Shown here: in pieces, positions 34,653 through 44,440 of the stretch
How the letters are laid out: every line of letters begins with the position of its first letter
Position numbering within the stretch: position 1 is the stretch's first letter
Source: Hexactinellida sp. DTS-2022
Taxonomy: Eukaryota; Porifera; Hexactinellida
Direction: 5' to 3'
DNA: 64,000 nt
NCBI GenBank assembly: GCA_028753945.1
Contig: JAPNXP010000002.1
Span: forward strand, 2,356,001-2,420,000
Notes under the pieces: generated by a model
Databases searched by the model: none
Told to the model about the DNA's origin: nothing
Seen by the model: only the letters and a program-made list of their open reading frames with translations
Translations under genes and position numbers: made by a program

Positions 34653-35303
34653 TCTAATTTGATTGGTCAATTTAATTACATTATTTTTAAACAAGTGAAT
34701 GCTCAACTTCTCATTATAATAAGACTAATTACTTAAAATATAATAGGAATATAAGGCATACTGTAATCTAAATATAGTTATAATGCTTATATTGCATAAC
34801 TCTAAACAGGATGTGAATTCTAATTGTGTTGAATGCTAGTTAAATTTAGTATACTAAAATAAAATGCATTCTATAAAGGGCTACTGCCGCTATTTAAATT
34901 GCTACTTTGATCTGCCCTTATATTTGAATGTGTGATATATGTGTTCACAATCAAATGATGAGACGTGAATTATTACAAAGTTAAATTTCTACAGTGCAAT
35001 TCATTTGATAGAAGCCTTCCAGTTTTAATGGTTAGAATTCATTCTTTACAGTATTCTATATTATTTTGTTACTACTGCTACTAAATTCGATTCCGGATAA
35101 CCTATGAAAAATTATTCCCTGATACAATAACTGATTAATTAACACATGCTGTTATCGGGAAACGATTGATAATTATGTGATGACTATATAATAATTTATA
35201 AATAAAGAATAAAACTAACAAACAATACGAATAATTAAACACTAAATAACTAACACTAAGAACTAAATTACAATAATATTAAGATTAAACCCATTAAGTA
35301 AGT
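34653..35303. other. MULE left subterminal region
   Basis: AT-rich, no open frame, shares only its first ~30 bp with the right arm; the rest has no counterpart at 39420-39810. Confidence 0.6.
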
Positions 35304-35361
35304 TGAAGGTGCAGCTACCGCATCTGACCACTGTCCAACTTCTTTGGTAGCTGCACCTTCA
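35304..35361. other. 16-bp perfect stem-loop at the truncation point of the left MULE copy
   Basis: TGAAGGTGCAGCTACC (35304-35319) pairs perfectly with 35346-35361 around a 26-nt loop. It lies exactly where the left transposase copy loses homology with the N-terminal codons of the right copy, so it may be a breakpoint or a tiny insertion. Confidence 0.85.
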
Positions 35362-36664
35362 GTGTCAGAGGAGGAGAGTAGGAGGTAAATGGCATTGGCT
35401 TTGTGAAAGGAGAGGATTATGTAAAGCGCTCATACATACCCAAGGAACGGAGATTGTGAAGCGCACGAATGAGCATCTCCATGCACCTGACGAGCAGGCT
35501 GTGAGTTGCTGTGAAGTGAAGGTAGGGATGAAGAGGAAAGCTAGGGACTCCCAAGATAGCTCGCACCATATAGTGGGCGATTGTCTTCAGACGGTAACCG
35601 AGGGCACTGCTGCTAAACTCCCAAAGCTGGACAGCCTCAAGCGCACCATTCAGCGCCAGCGAGTGCGACAGCAAGCAGCCCCAGTGCAACCCGCCACTCT
35701 GGAGCAGCTAACTCTACCGGAAGAGTACAAGCGGTCTTCCAAAGGCGAGCAGTTCCTCCTGTACGACTCGGGTCCGGAGTCTCAGAGGATCCTCATCTTC
35801 GGAACTCAGCGGAACCTGGAGATGCTGCAGCTGTCCAGTGTCTGGTTGGCAGACGGCACTTTCAAGACAGCTCCTTCGCTCTTCACGCAGGTCTACGTGA
35901 TACACGCACTGCGCGGAGGTCCTGACCTGATGCAGGACGGTCACCTGTTGCCAAGTCTATTCGTGCTCCTGCCCAACAAGACCGAGGCTACGTACACGAG
36001 AATGTGGGAACAGGTCCAGCTACTGTGTCCGCAAGCAGACCCCGCCAAGATGCTGATGGACTTTGAGTTGGCAGCAATTAAAAGCTTTGAGCGAACATGG
36101 CCTAGTGCTGTGGTGAAGGGCTGCTTCTTTCACCTCACCCAGAACCTGTGGCGCAAGGTGCAGGCTGCCGGACTGCAGGCTGAGTACTGCCAGGACCAGG
36201 AGCTCGCTATGCGCATCCGACTGATACCAGCTCTGGCGTTTGCTGCTCCCCACGAAGTGCCCGCCCTGTTGAATGAAGTGGCAGCGCAGCTTCCCTCGCC
36301 CGCAGCAGACAGTCTGATTGAGTACTTCGAGAGGACCTATGTCGGACGGACTCTCCCAGGTGGCACGTACCAACAGCCGCTGTTTCCTGTAGCGATGTGG
36401 AGCCACCACTTCGACACGGTATTCTGTCTACCTCGTACAACCAACGCAGTAGAAGCTTGGCATCGCAGCTTCAACGCAACAGTAGGGTGTCATCATCCCA
36501 ACATATGGAAGTTCATCTCTGCACTCAAGCGCGAGCAGGGTCTGGTCGAACTCAGGCAGGCCAAGTACATCGCTGGAGCTCGACCCACCAAGCGCAAGGC
36601 TGCGCAAGCTAATGAGCTGGCTCTGGTGAATCTGGCCAGGCTTTTCTACATCGCCCCCTCATGA
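35350..36664 (+). pseudogene. MULE transposase, left copy, 5' truncated
   Basis: The open frame starts after a TAG at 35347 with no ATG before about 35527, so the first ~33 residues of the intact copy are missing, including the first part of the FLYWCH finger. From 35456 to 36625 its translation is identical to residues 59-448 of the right copy, including all catalytic residues (DGTF, DFEL, NAVEAWH). After NELAL it diverges (VNLARLFYIAPS stop) owing to small indels near 36630-36670. Probably non-functional as a protein, but a perfect antisense partner for the right copy. Confidence 0.9.
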
Positions 36665-37371
36665 AACCTTAAGAAGTGCAACAATATTAATAGAGGAAGC
36701 TAAGTTGCGTAATTCATGTATAATGTAATAACCTTATTACAATCGAACCCCTTATAGTGTACACTGGCTATGAACCCTTCGACATAATGAACAATAACTC
36801 TTGTCCCTGAGGTGTATATAATAGAGAGTGTTAACTGTGTACGTAATACGTGAGGCTGCTTCACGTATTACCAAAAGTATAATCTTTCTTACAGAAGATT
36901 TATGAGCACTTCATTCTAGGTAGCTTCTCGATAAATCGCCCGACTACTATAAGGACTCAATTTTCTTACTTATTTAAAGTTAACAAAAACAGCATACTTA
37001 CTTCGGTATCTTATTTGATAATATTCAACAATAACTTCCTACTTAGCCTACTACGTACTTTTATTCGAATTACAAATAACATTTTAAAGTTAGTCTGTAA
37101 TAGAACCCTATCACTTTGTTACAGTCCGGACAAACAAATATATTGGTGTCAATAATTATTTAAATTATAGATTTATTATAACAGCTAACATATATATTAA
37201 TGTTAAATATTTTCCCCCGACATGGATAAAATAATTAACCTTTAATTTGATATTTTCAGTCTTATGTGTGAGCTCGTAACACCAACTGCTGTTTACAGCT
37301 ACCAACAACTAAGGCTAAGCAAAAGCAGGCAAACTATATAGTTTTTTATGTGATAACCATAAGCCCAACAT
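36665..37371. other. Loop between the inverted MULE copies, first part
   Basis: AT-rich, no coding. Contains a perfect 11-bp stem, GTAATACGTGA (36843-36853) with 36861-36871, over a 7-nt loop. Otherwise nothing recognised. Confidence 0.6.
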
Positions 37372-37540
37372 ACACGATGTTTGAAATGTTGCATACAACA
37401 AAGTTACACCGTGTATGGTGATTGTTGCACGCAATATTTATGCATGAAAATTGTGTTGCACCTTTATATTACCTTGTTGCATGCAACTTCGTTGCGTGCA
37501 ACAGTGGGATGCAACAAAGTTGCATCGTGTATGGTGGGCT
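37372..37540. mobile_element. MITE with GCAACAAAGTTGCA repeats
   Basis: Ends AGCCCAACATACACGATG and inverted AGCCCACCATACACGATG; ATA on both flanks suggests a 3-bp duplication as in PIF/Harbinger-type elements. The interior has several self-complementary TTGCATGCAA and GCAACnnnGTTGC words. A diverged end (CGACCATACACGATGCA) lies at 37609. Confidence 0.75.
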
Positions 37541-37788
37541 ATACGGACGTCAGTTAAAATACTCAAATATAGATTAAAATATTGTTAATAACAAAAAGAT
37601 TAACTTAAGCCGACCATACACGATGCAGCAATTATGCATTAAAACAGAACACTTTTCTATTTCTATGCAACAAGTTTCACTCCAATGGCTGGCTACACAG
37701 GCTAATCCTTAAATATTTTGTCTAAAATGAACTGTTAACAGGTTCCTATCAGCCATGAAATTATGCGTTATACGCAAGAATTAATGTA

Positions 37789-37921
37789 CAGTAGAACAGG
37801 TTAACACGAACATTATTTCGTTCCCTTGATAGCCGTTTCTATACAATTAAGATATAATTAATTACAGACAAGGCGAACAGATTTTGGCATCTCTGGTGTT
37901 CGTACTAACGAGGTTCGACTG
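37789..37921. mobile_element. pogo-like MITE
   Basis: 133 bp, TA on both sides, ends CAGTAGAACAGGTTAACACG and inverted CAGTCGAACCTCGTTAGTAC. It sits in the loop of the MULE inverted repeat. Confidence 0.85.
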
Positions 37922-37974
37922 TAGTAACTGCTTAGTTAATAATGTAATAACATACTCACCATAATAAGAGGTAA

Positions 37975-39405
37975 TCAGTCAGTGCCGATGCTAAAGCGGT
38001 GTGCGACACCTCTTAAGAATTCCATTCGGGGGCGATGCAGATAGCTCCTGACCAGATCCCTCAAAGCCAGCTCATTAGCTTGCGCAGCCTTGCGCTTGGT
38101 GGGTCGAGCTCCAGCGATGTACTTGGCCTGCCTGAGTTCGACCAGACCCTGCTCGCGCTTGAGTGCAGAGATGAACTTCCATATGTTGGGATGATGACAC
38201 CCTACTGTTGCGTTGAAGCTGCGATGCCAAGCTTCTACTGCGTTGGTTGTACGAGGTAGACAGAATACCGTGTCGAAGTGGTGGCTCCACATCGCTACAG
38301 GAAACAGCGGCTGTTGGTACGTGCCACCTGGGAGAGTCCGTCCGACATAGGTCCTCTCGAAGTACTCAATCAGACTGTCTGCTGCGGGCGAGGGAAGCTG
38401 CGCTGCCACTTCATTCAACAGGGCGGGCACTTCGTGGGGAGCAGCAAACGCCAGAGCTGGTATCAGTCGGATGCGCATAGCGAGCTCCTGGTCCTGGCAG
38501 TACTCAGCCTGCAGTCCGGCAGCCTGCACCTTGCGCCACAGGTTCTGGGTGAGGTGAAAGAAGCAGCCCTTCACCACAGCACTAGGCCATGTTCGCTCAA
38601 AGCTTTTAATTGCTGCCAACTCAAAGTCCATCAGCATCTTGGCGGGGTCTGCTTGCGGACACAGTAGCTGGACCTGTTCCCACATTCTCGTGTACGTAGC
38701 CTCGGTCTTGTTGGGCAGGAGCACGAATAGACTTGGCAACAGGTGACCGTCCTGCATCAGGTCAGGACCTCCGCGCAGTGCGTGTATCACGTAGACCTGC
38801 GTGAAGAGCGAAGGAGCTGTCTTGAAAGTGCCGTCTGCCAACCAGACACTGGACAGCTGCAGCATCTCCAGGTTCCGCTGAGTTCCGAAGATGAGGATCC
38901 TCTGAGACTCCGGACCCGAGTCGTACAGGAGGAACTGCTCGCCTTTGGAAGACCGCTTGTACTCTTCCGGTAGAGTTAGCTGCTCCAGAGTGGCGGGTTG
39001 CACTGGGGCTGCTTGCTGTCGCACTCGCTGGCGCTGAATGGTGCGCTTGAGGCTGTCCAGCTTTGGGAGTTTAGCAGCAGTGCCCTCGGTTACCGTCTGA
39101 AGACAATCGCCCACTATATGGTGCGAGCTATCTTGGGAGTCCCTAGCTTTCCTCTTCATCCCTACCTTCACTTCACAGCAACTCACAGCCTGCTCGTCAG
39201 GTGCATGGAGATGCTCATTCGTGCGCTTCACAATCTCCGTTCCTTGGGTATGTATGAGCGCTTTACATAATCCTCTCCTTTCACAAAGCCAATGCGTTAT
39301 ACTTCCTACTCTCCTCTGCTTCCCATAACTAAACCCCCACTCCGTCAACTTCTCAGCACCTCGCTGAGACCTGATCAGCCGGAACGGCTGATCAGGTTGG
39401 GCCAT
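37975..39405 (-). CDS. MULE transposase, intact right copy (476 aa)
   Basis: Complete frame from ATG at 39405 to the stop at 37975. Residues 7-70 form a FLYWCH-type zinc finger (FRLIRSQRG, W39, C41, C47, H65, H67). The MULE DDE core follows: Asp191 in LADGTFKTAPSLF, Asp260 in LMDFELAAIKSF, the C-x2-H motif CFFHLTQNLW (281-290) and Glu391 in TTNAVEAWH. It would bind the terminal arrays and catalyse cut-and-paste transposition in the nucleus. All motifs intact, no stops. The codons are markedly G/C-ending compared with the exchanger and importin exons, suggesting recent arrival from another genome. This is the best candidate for a functional transposase in the window. Confidence 0.93.
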   Translation of the reverse strand: MAQPDQPFRLIRSQRGAEKLTEWGFSYGKQRRVGSITHWLCERRGLCKALIHTQGTEIVKRTNEHLHAPDEQAVSCCEVKVGMKRKARDSQDSSHHIVGDCLQTVTEGTAAKLPKLDSLKRTIQRQRVRQQAAPVQPATLEQLTLPEEYKRSSKGEQFLLYDSGPESQRILIFGTQRNLEMLQLSSVWLADGTFKTAPSLFTQVYVIHALRGGPDLMQDGHLLPSLFVLLPNKTEATYTRMWEQVQLLCPQADPAKMLMDFELAAIKSFERTWPSAVVKGCFFHLTQNLWRKVQAAGLQAEYCQDQELAMRIRLIPALAFAAPHEVPALLNEVAAQLPSPAADSLIEYFERTYVGRTLPGGTYQQPLFPVAMWSHHFDTVFCLPRTTNAVEAWHRSFNATVGCHHPNIWKFISALKREQGLVELRQAKYIAGARPTKRKAAQANELALRDLVRSYLHRPRMEFLRGVAHRFSIGTD

Positions 39406-39510
39406 TAAAAAAAAGTTTACCTCAAAATAAATAAATCAAATTTATTAAAGAAATATAAGAAATTGATACAATTTGGCCATGATCTATTTTATACGAATTA
39501 CGGCAAATAG

Positions 39511-39583
39511 TTGGAACAGGTGGCTTGCATCCTGTTGAAGAAGATAAAAGTTCCGACGATTACGATATAGGAACAATAAAGGT
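39511..39583 (+). other. Possible captured exon inside the MULE right arm
   Basis: After AAATAG (acceptor-like, ends 39510) a frame reads VGTGGLHPVEEDKSSDDYDI then GTIK, followed by GGTGTAAGT, a strong donor. An acidic, plausible protein stretch of about 24 codons inside a transposon. Its entry phase (needs 1 nt) does not fit the exchanger exon at 25397 (which leaves 2 nt), although its exit would fit 42118. It could be a Pack-MULE-style capture, or chance. Confidence 0.3.
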
Positions 39584-39835
39584 GTAAGTATTAGTTTTCT
39601 GAAATTAAAATTACTTTCCCGAAATTAGAAAAACATCTGTCAGTATTTAGGACTTTGATCAGTAGAAACAATGATTTAATCTTTTATAAATAGAATTATA
39701 AATTATTTCTTAGGGGGCTCTGCAGTTTAATATTTCTATCAATTAATTTGATTCAATTAAATTTATTTTATTAAATAACTTTTTGATAATTAAGTTAATG
39801 TAAAGTTAATGTAATTAAATTGACCAATCAAATTA

Positions 39836-39960
39836 GATGCGAGTTGTCGTGATGCGAGTTGTCGTGATGCCAGTTGTCGTGATGCCAGTTGTCGGTGATG
39901 CGAGTTGTCCGTTGCCAGTTGTGGTGATGCGAGTTGTCGTGATGCGAGTTGTCGGTATGC
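39836..39960. repeat. Terminal array of the GC-rich MULE, right
   Basis: About eight units of TGATGCGAGTTGTCG with GCCAGTTGTC variants, inverted relative to 34551-34652. Confidence 0.9.
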
Positions 39961-40063
39961 GAATTGAAAAGACTCCTTCGAGGGAAATATTTCCTGATTT
40001 CAAGGGCTGGACTACCATATAAAAGAGTGGAGAAATGGTGCTCCTAAAGAATTATATGCCACA

Positions 40064-40901
40064 CAGAGCTGCAAATGGGTCACGAGCAGTGACCCATGTG
40101 ACCCTTCGAAGGAGTGACCCATGACCCACTGACCCATGGGTCAATGACCCATTCATGTTATTATCTGACCAATTATATATCCTATATTTGAACTTAGAAG
40201 TAACTATATTGTAAATATAATTTAGTCTCACACAATCATGATATCAAGTTGTTTTTATAACCTCATAGCACTACAGCTTCGATGGTCTCTGGTAACATTG
40301 AATCACGTTGAGACGTTACTTTTAGGTAGGGAATTTTAACTCAAAACCTTGAAAAAAATTGTTTCCAAAAAATTTCTACACTAGACAATTTCTACACTAA
40401 AAGTTGCAAGCCAAAACCCGTGAGGAAATTTTTTTACACGGGTTGCAGTTTCTGATTTTCCATGGTAAATCGCCGACATCTATGGAGCTAACTTTCTCAA
40501 ATCAGCTCCAATCAACTTATTATCACCATATTGGTACTCTGCGTTAAATTTCCAGCAATTTGATATACCACATGTCCATATTTGGAAGAATTTTCCATAG
40601 CAACGCTGGAATGTCTTAGGAATGTGTAAAAATTCCATTCTTAAATTGTGTCCCCACATAATCGAGTGACCCCTAATTCGACTCCATTCAGCTACCTGAG
40701 TAAAATTATACACATACCGACACTATAAAACGTGATTTGATAAAATTATTCGAGATTACATTTAACGTATAGATAATTAATTAATCAAATTATTGATGGG
40801 TCATGACCCATGGCGTGTGACCCATAACCCATTGACCCATCCCAAAAACGTGACCCATATGACCTATTGACCCATGGGTCACTAACCCATTTGCAGCTCT
40901 G
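40064..40901. mobile_element. hAT-type non-autonomous element in the mariner
   Basis: Ends CAGAGCTGCAAATGGGTCA and inverted CAGAGCTGCAAATGGGTTA; perfect 8-bp duplication ATGCCACA (40056-40063, 40902-40909). Subterminal regions are arrays of TGACCCATGGGTCA-like palindromic words. 40480-40760 holds a member of the foldback family seen at 29803-30368. The interrupted mariner frame closes perfectly. Confidence 0.93.
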
Positions 40902-42117
40902 ATGCCACATGGCTAGAAAAGTTGCCAATGCTATGGAAACTGTGTGTAGACTTAAATGGTGAATATATCGAGCGGTTTGATGTAAATATATATGGGCACT
41001 TGTTTTGTTTGTAAAATATACAAAAAGTATCAATATTTGTTATCATTATTTAACACCTTTATTTAGTTGAGTACATTACTCTACGGCCCATTGAAAGTTA
41101 GTTTTTCAAGTAGTTGATATTTTATTATCTATATATACGTAAATCATAGACTATTCCAAGCCAATTTGAAAGTTATCAAATCAATAATTATGATTAACAT
41201 TGTGAATCTTGTGTTGTTTAATGTCACATCCTAGGATTTATCAGCCAGACAAATTGTGATTATGTTACTTAAGAATATTAAATAAATTCATACGAATACG
41301 AATGTCCCTCCGTTCTTCATGCTAATTAGCAGCCTTGAATTTATGAGGTTTTACTTTTAAAATAGAAAATTGAACTTAGACCTTTACCACCCTATTTCGA
41401 AAATTTACTAATTGTATCCGAATTGATTCTCAAGGAGTCAAGGGATGAAACATGCGATCATTTAACTGCAATAATTTCGCACTGGTCCACTCCGTACCAA
41501 TATAAATTACATAAGAGGTTAAGGAATTAAGCTATCAATTCTGTACAGCCTCATGAAACCTTTCCTATACGATTGCAAAAAAATAATTATGGTTATTTAA
41601 AACATCTCTCATCATATTAGATAAACAACAAAGCTCTATCTAGGATTTTCTAATACGGTGGCTTCTAATGGAAGTAAATTTGTACGGCACTCTCGATGTG
41701 TTTTTCATGGTACATGATTGGTCATTTTCAATGATGCTGCACTATTATCAATATGTAAAATTCTTACGGCACCCAAACAAGAGATTATTAAATATCATGG
41801 ACAAAAGAGACAGTATGTGTGGAATCTTTTTTTAGCCTACCATGTAGATCCAATGTGTAAACACAATTATTATTTGTTGTAGTGCAGTTCAAGTTATATC
41901 AAGGGATTTTGATATCATTATTCAACTTCTATTTCATCATCACGTATTCCTAGAAAGGAAGTCTATATTGGCTCATTTTATTCATATCAATTAATTTATT
42001 TGAGAAATACACGAATTCATTTAATTTATAAATACAGGAAATGACATTGAATTTTTTCTTATTTAATTGATAATCTACTCTATTTCTATTATCAGAAATC
42101 TTTTCATTTTTTTATAG

Positions 42118-42241
42118 AAATAAAGTATATTCCGATCAAGAAGCTTCAATAGAAAATCTTAACTTTCTAGCACCACAAGATCAACAATGTGATGATTTAG
42201 CAGAAATTGAAATCAATAAAAACGATGATTCCACTAATTAA
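42118..42241 (+). CDS. Probable terminal exon of the Na+/H+ exchanger
   Basis: After the acceptor TTTTTTTATAG the first base completes AGA with the two bases left at 25397. The frame reads NKVYSDQEASIENLNFLAPQ, then DQQCDDLAEIEINKNDDSTN and TAA (42239-42241). It is acidic and unstructured, like the cytosolic tails of NHE6/7/9, but too variable to confirm by similarity. Support is phase, a good acceptor, an uninterrupted frame and strand. It could instead belong to another transcript. Confidence 0.6.
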
Positions 42242-42583
42242 TGAATTATAGTAGGATAATTTCATTCAACATTTAACTCATGGATAGATTTAATGTATAT
42301 TATGATTTATTTATATGTTACTTGATAATTGTCTTAACATCGGCTGTAATATATACCTTTTAGTAAAGATGCTCTAATATATGCACATAATGGGCTAATA
42401 GAGGCGCATTTTAAGATAGCTTGTTTATAGTATCCCTCATTTATCCAGTAAATATACCTATACTATGTCTAGAGTGCTCTTAAAATTTTACACAGTTTAA
42501 TTGGCATCTCAACTGAATAGTATCAAGATTGACATGATTTAAGGAACGGAATACAGTTTTGCTTTCAATATATTGGGTCATAG
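42242..42583. other. Probable 3' flank of the exchanger gene
   Basis: AT-rich, with several AATATA-like words. No clear AATAAA just after the stop and no other feature seen. Confidence 0.4.
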
Positions 42584-43565
42584 AGGGGTGTTCAAAAAGT
42601 TGAGAGTCATAGAGCAAACAATAATTTATTTTCAATATAGTCCCCTTGAACTTCAGTGCACTTGGACCACTTGTTTTTCAAACTGTTCGACCGTCAAAAT
42701 ACATTATTCCGGCCGGCCTTAAAACCACGTTTCTACGGACGATTTTAGCACCTGATAACTGCCAAATCGAATACCAAGGAGGTGAGACTTCAACTGGCGG
42801 AAATTATGATAATCGCTGGAGGCCAGGCCTGGAAGTATAGGGCGGGTGAGCAAGCTGCTCTATTCCACAGTCACGAATGACAGCCTGCGCAACTCGAGCC
42901 ATACGCAGCGAAGCATTGTTAAGAAAACAGCAACACTTCCTTGATCAATTTCCTGCCTCGCTGCTTGATCGCTTCGCGAAATTCTGATAAGGTTGGCGTG
43001 AATCTGCTCTGTAATCGTAGTTATATTCGGCATATAGTCAATTTCCAGCAGACTCTTGCTTTCCGATAAAATATTCGCCATGATCTTGGCAACTGATGGT
43101 TGTGTGCGAAACTTCGGTGAGGGAGAACTCATGTTTCACCTGATTCAAATCAAGCTTGGTCTCCCGGTCCCAGTTTTTAATGCTTACTTTCCCCGTTGTA
43201 GATTTCAAGAAGCTCGCGATTCAACACCATTTGATAAATACGATCTTAGACAGTTAGGTTCTTCTGTACCCAATTTTATTAATAATTGTATCGATGGTTC
43301 ATTGAGAAACTCACCTCTGCTGCAGTTTCTTCCACTTTAACTCGTTACCTGCCATTATTAACTTCTCCATTAGGACCACATTCTCTGGTGAGGTGACGGC
43401 CGAACGTCGCCCAGAACTGGGATTATCTTCCAGCGAGTCACGTCCGCGCTTGAACTGAGCCACCCATCGCTATACTGTGGGTAGAGAGGGGCATTTTGTC
43501 ATATACACCCATCATGCGCGCGGATGGAATTCAATGGCTGCTTTTCCTTCTTTTACCAAAAAATG
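42584..43565 (-). pseudogene. mariner transposase pseudogene 2
   Basis: Minus-strand pieces in family order: AQFKRGRDSLEDNPSSGRRS (about 43460-43400, the linker after the HTH domain), VAKIMANILSESKSLLEIDY with TITEQIHANLIR (43100-42960), EQLAHPPYTSRPGL (42860-42820, the HPPYSPDLAP motif with the Asp lost), and KNKWSKCTEVQGDYIENKLL (42700-42630), the C-terminal mariner signature. Many frameshifts. The 3' end near 42590 reads GTGTTCAAAAAGTTG, typical of a mariner end. It belongs to a different mariner lineage from the copy at 34178. Confidence 0.88.
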
Positions 43566-43614
43566 TAATCACCCTCGTTATTCCCAACTTTTCCAAATTC
43601 ATGATTGATTAGAC

Positions 43615-44432
43615 CATGGCCTACTTAATATACATACGTCCGTGTATGTCACCGAGAAGGAAAATAAATTTAGGCCAGTTTATATATTTCATTCTGAGCT
43701 AAAGCATGCCTCCATGGTTGTATATGGAGTAGAGCTCTGCGCGGGTCATATGCGGGACCCGCACCCGCCCCTTATCTATTAGTGATTGACCCCCCCCGAA
43801 AATCCGACAATATAAACAAATCAACCCGAAACTAACACACATTAACCCGCACCAACACTCGATCACCAGAATATTTTTTCTAGGATTATATAATAGGGTG
43901 TAAATACTCGGCTCACAATTTGGGAACAAAAATATTTACATGCTTAAGGAATAATGAAGACGGCAATATGTTTTTGGGTGGAAATTTGAAGATAGAATTA
44001 CGAGTTTATTATTCGGGATTAGGAAATAATTCACCGTACAATTCTTTCCATCGAAAGACTTCTGCCATCTTAAGAAAATATTGATCATTAATTTTGTTTA
44101 GGAACATTGTGACAATTAGAGGACACTACGCCCACCAAATAATCCTTAGCGAGAAATCTTGCGCAAACCCGCGCTGTCCCGCATCAACCCGCAGTAAAAA
44201 TCTCTGACCCGCACCCGATCCGCAAGACGATTCCGTGACCCGCACTCGACCCGCCCCGCCCCGAAAATATTCTGATCCTTTGACCCACAACAACCCGCAT
44301 ATATTAACCCGCCCCGCGCAGTGCTCTAATATGGAGTAATCAACCATTGCAAGTCAATTATAACCACTTTTGATAATCTCAGGTTTGTGGTTAAGCTGTT
44401 TAGGCGCCATTTAATAATGACGTCAGCATATA
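43615..44432. mobile_element. P-related MITE fragment (CATGGCCTAC family), split
   Basis: Left end CATGGCCTACTTAATATACA; the internal block TCAACCATTGCAAGTC...GTTAAGCTGTTTAGGCGCC (44337-44420) matches 15300-15390 and 47280-47350. A hAT MITE (43730-44328) lies in the middle and another directly after; the right end is missing. Confidence 0.7.
43730..44328. mobile_element. hAT-type MITE
   Basis: Ends TAGAGCTCTGCGCGGG and inverted TAGAGCACTGCGCGGG; perfect 8-bp duplication ATATGGAG (43722-43729, 44329-44336). The subterminal parts are rich in CCCGCACCCGC words. No protein. Confidence 0.92.
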
Positions 44433-44440
44433 CTCTAGGG

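Larger units (their letters stand above)
34546..39961. mobile_element. GC-rich MULE with two inverted transposase copies
   Basis: 5,416 bp, flanked by identical 10-bp AATTGAAAAG (34536-34545, 39962-39971) and inserted in a mariner gene whose frame is exactly restored on removing it. Ends are arrays of CGACAACTCGCATCA-type units (34551-34652 and inverted 39836-39960). Just inside, CTAATTTGATTGGTCAATTT is also inverted between ends. Two transposase copies face each other tail to tail (35350-36664 and 39405-37975). The coding parts are strikingly GC-rich compared with everything around. Confidence 0.93.
34178..40985 (+). pseudogene. mariner transposase fragment, split by two later insertions
   Basis: Three pieces, 34178-34545, 39972-40063 and 40910-40985, read through in one frame once the two inserted elements and one TSD copy each are skipped. 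Piece 1: EPECKSYSKKWRW, KVMAETSAGKRIAIVFRDRD, LLLDWFP, a frameshift, then FLQHDNASLH (catalytic Asp of HDNA) and APYSPYLGPSDNWLF (third catalytic Asp). Across the first insertion the frame continues LKRLLRGKYF; across the second KELYAT then WLEKLPMLWKLCVDLNGEY. The N-terminal half, with the HTH region and first catalytic Asp, is absent. It is the oldest layer of the nest in the exchanger intron. Confidence 0.88.
25398..42117 (+). other. 16.7-kb exchanger intron, a nest of DNA transposons
   Basis: Defined by the GTAAGT donor at 25398 and the TTTTTATAG acceptor before 42118; codon phase matches (2 nt + 1 nt gives AGA). Its contents are listed separately: hairpin-rich repeats, a FLYWCH-MULE-RING transposon, a mariner, a GC-rich MULE and a hAT element. 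25398-26119, 26876-27103, 27841-28738, 32536-33488 and 40986-42117 are AT-rich with nothing recognised. Confidence 0.75.

Noticed and set aside
36020..36440. Long antisense frames (129 and 77 codons) across the MULE transposase, repeated at 38247-38667
   Set aside because: They are shadows of the GC-rich transposase frame; no family motif, and duplicated only because the gene is duplicated.
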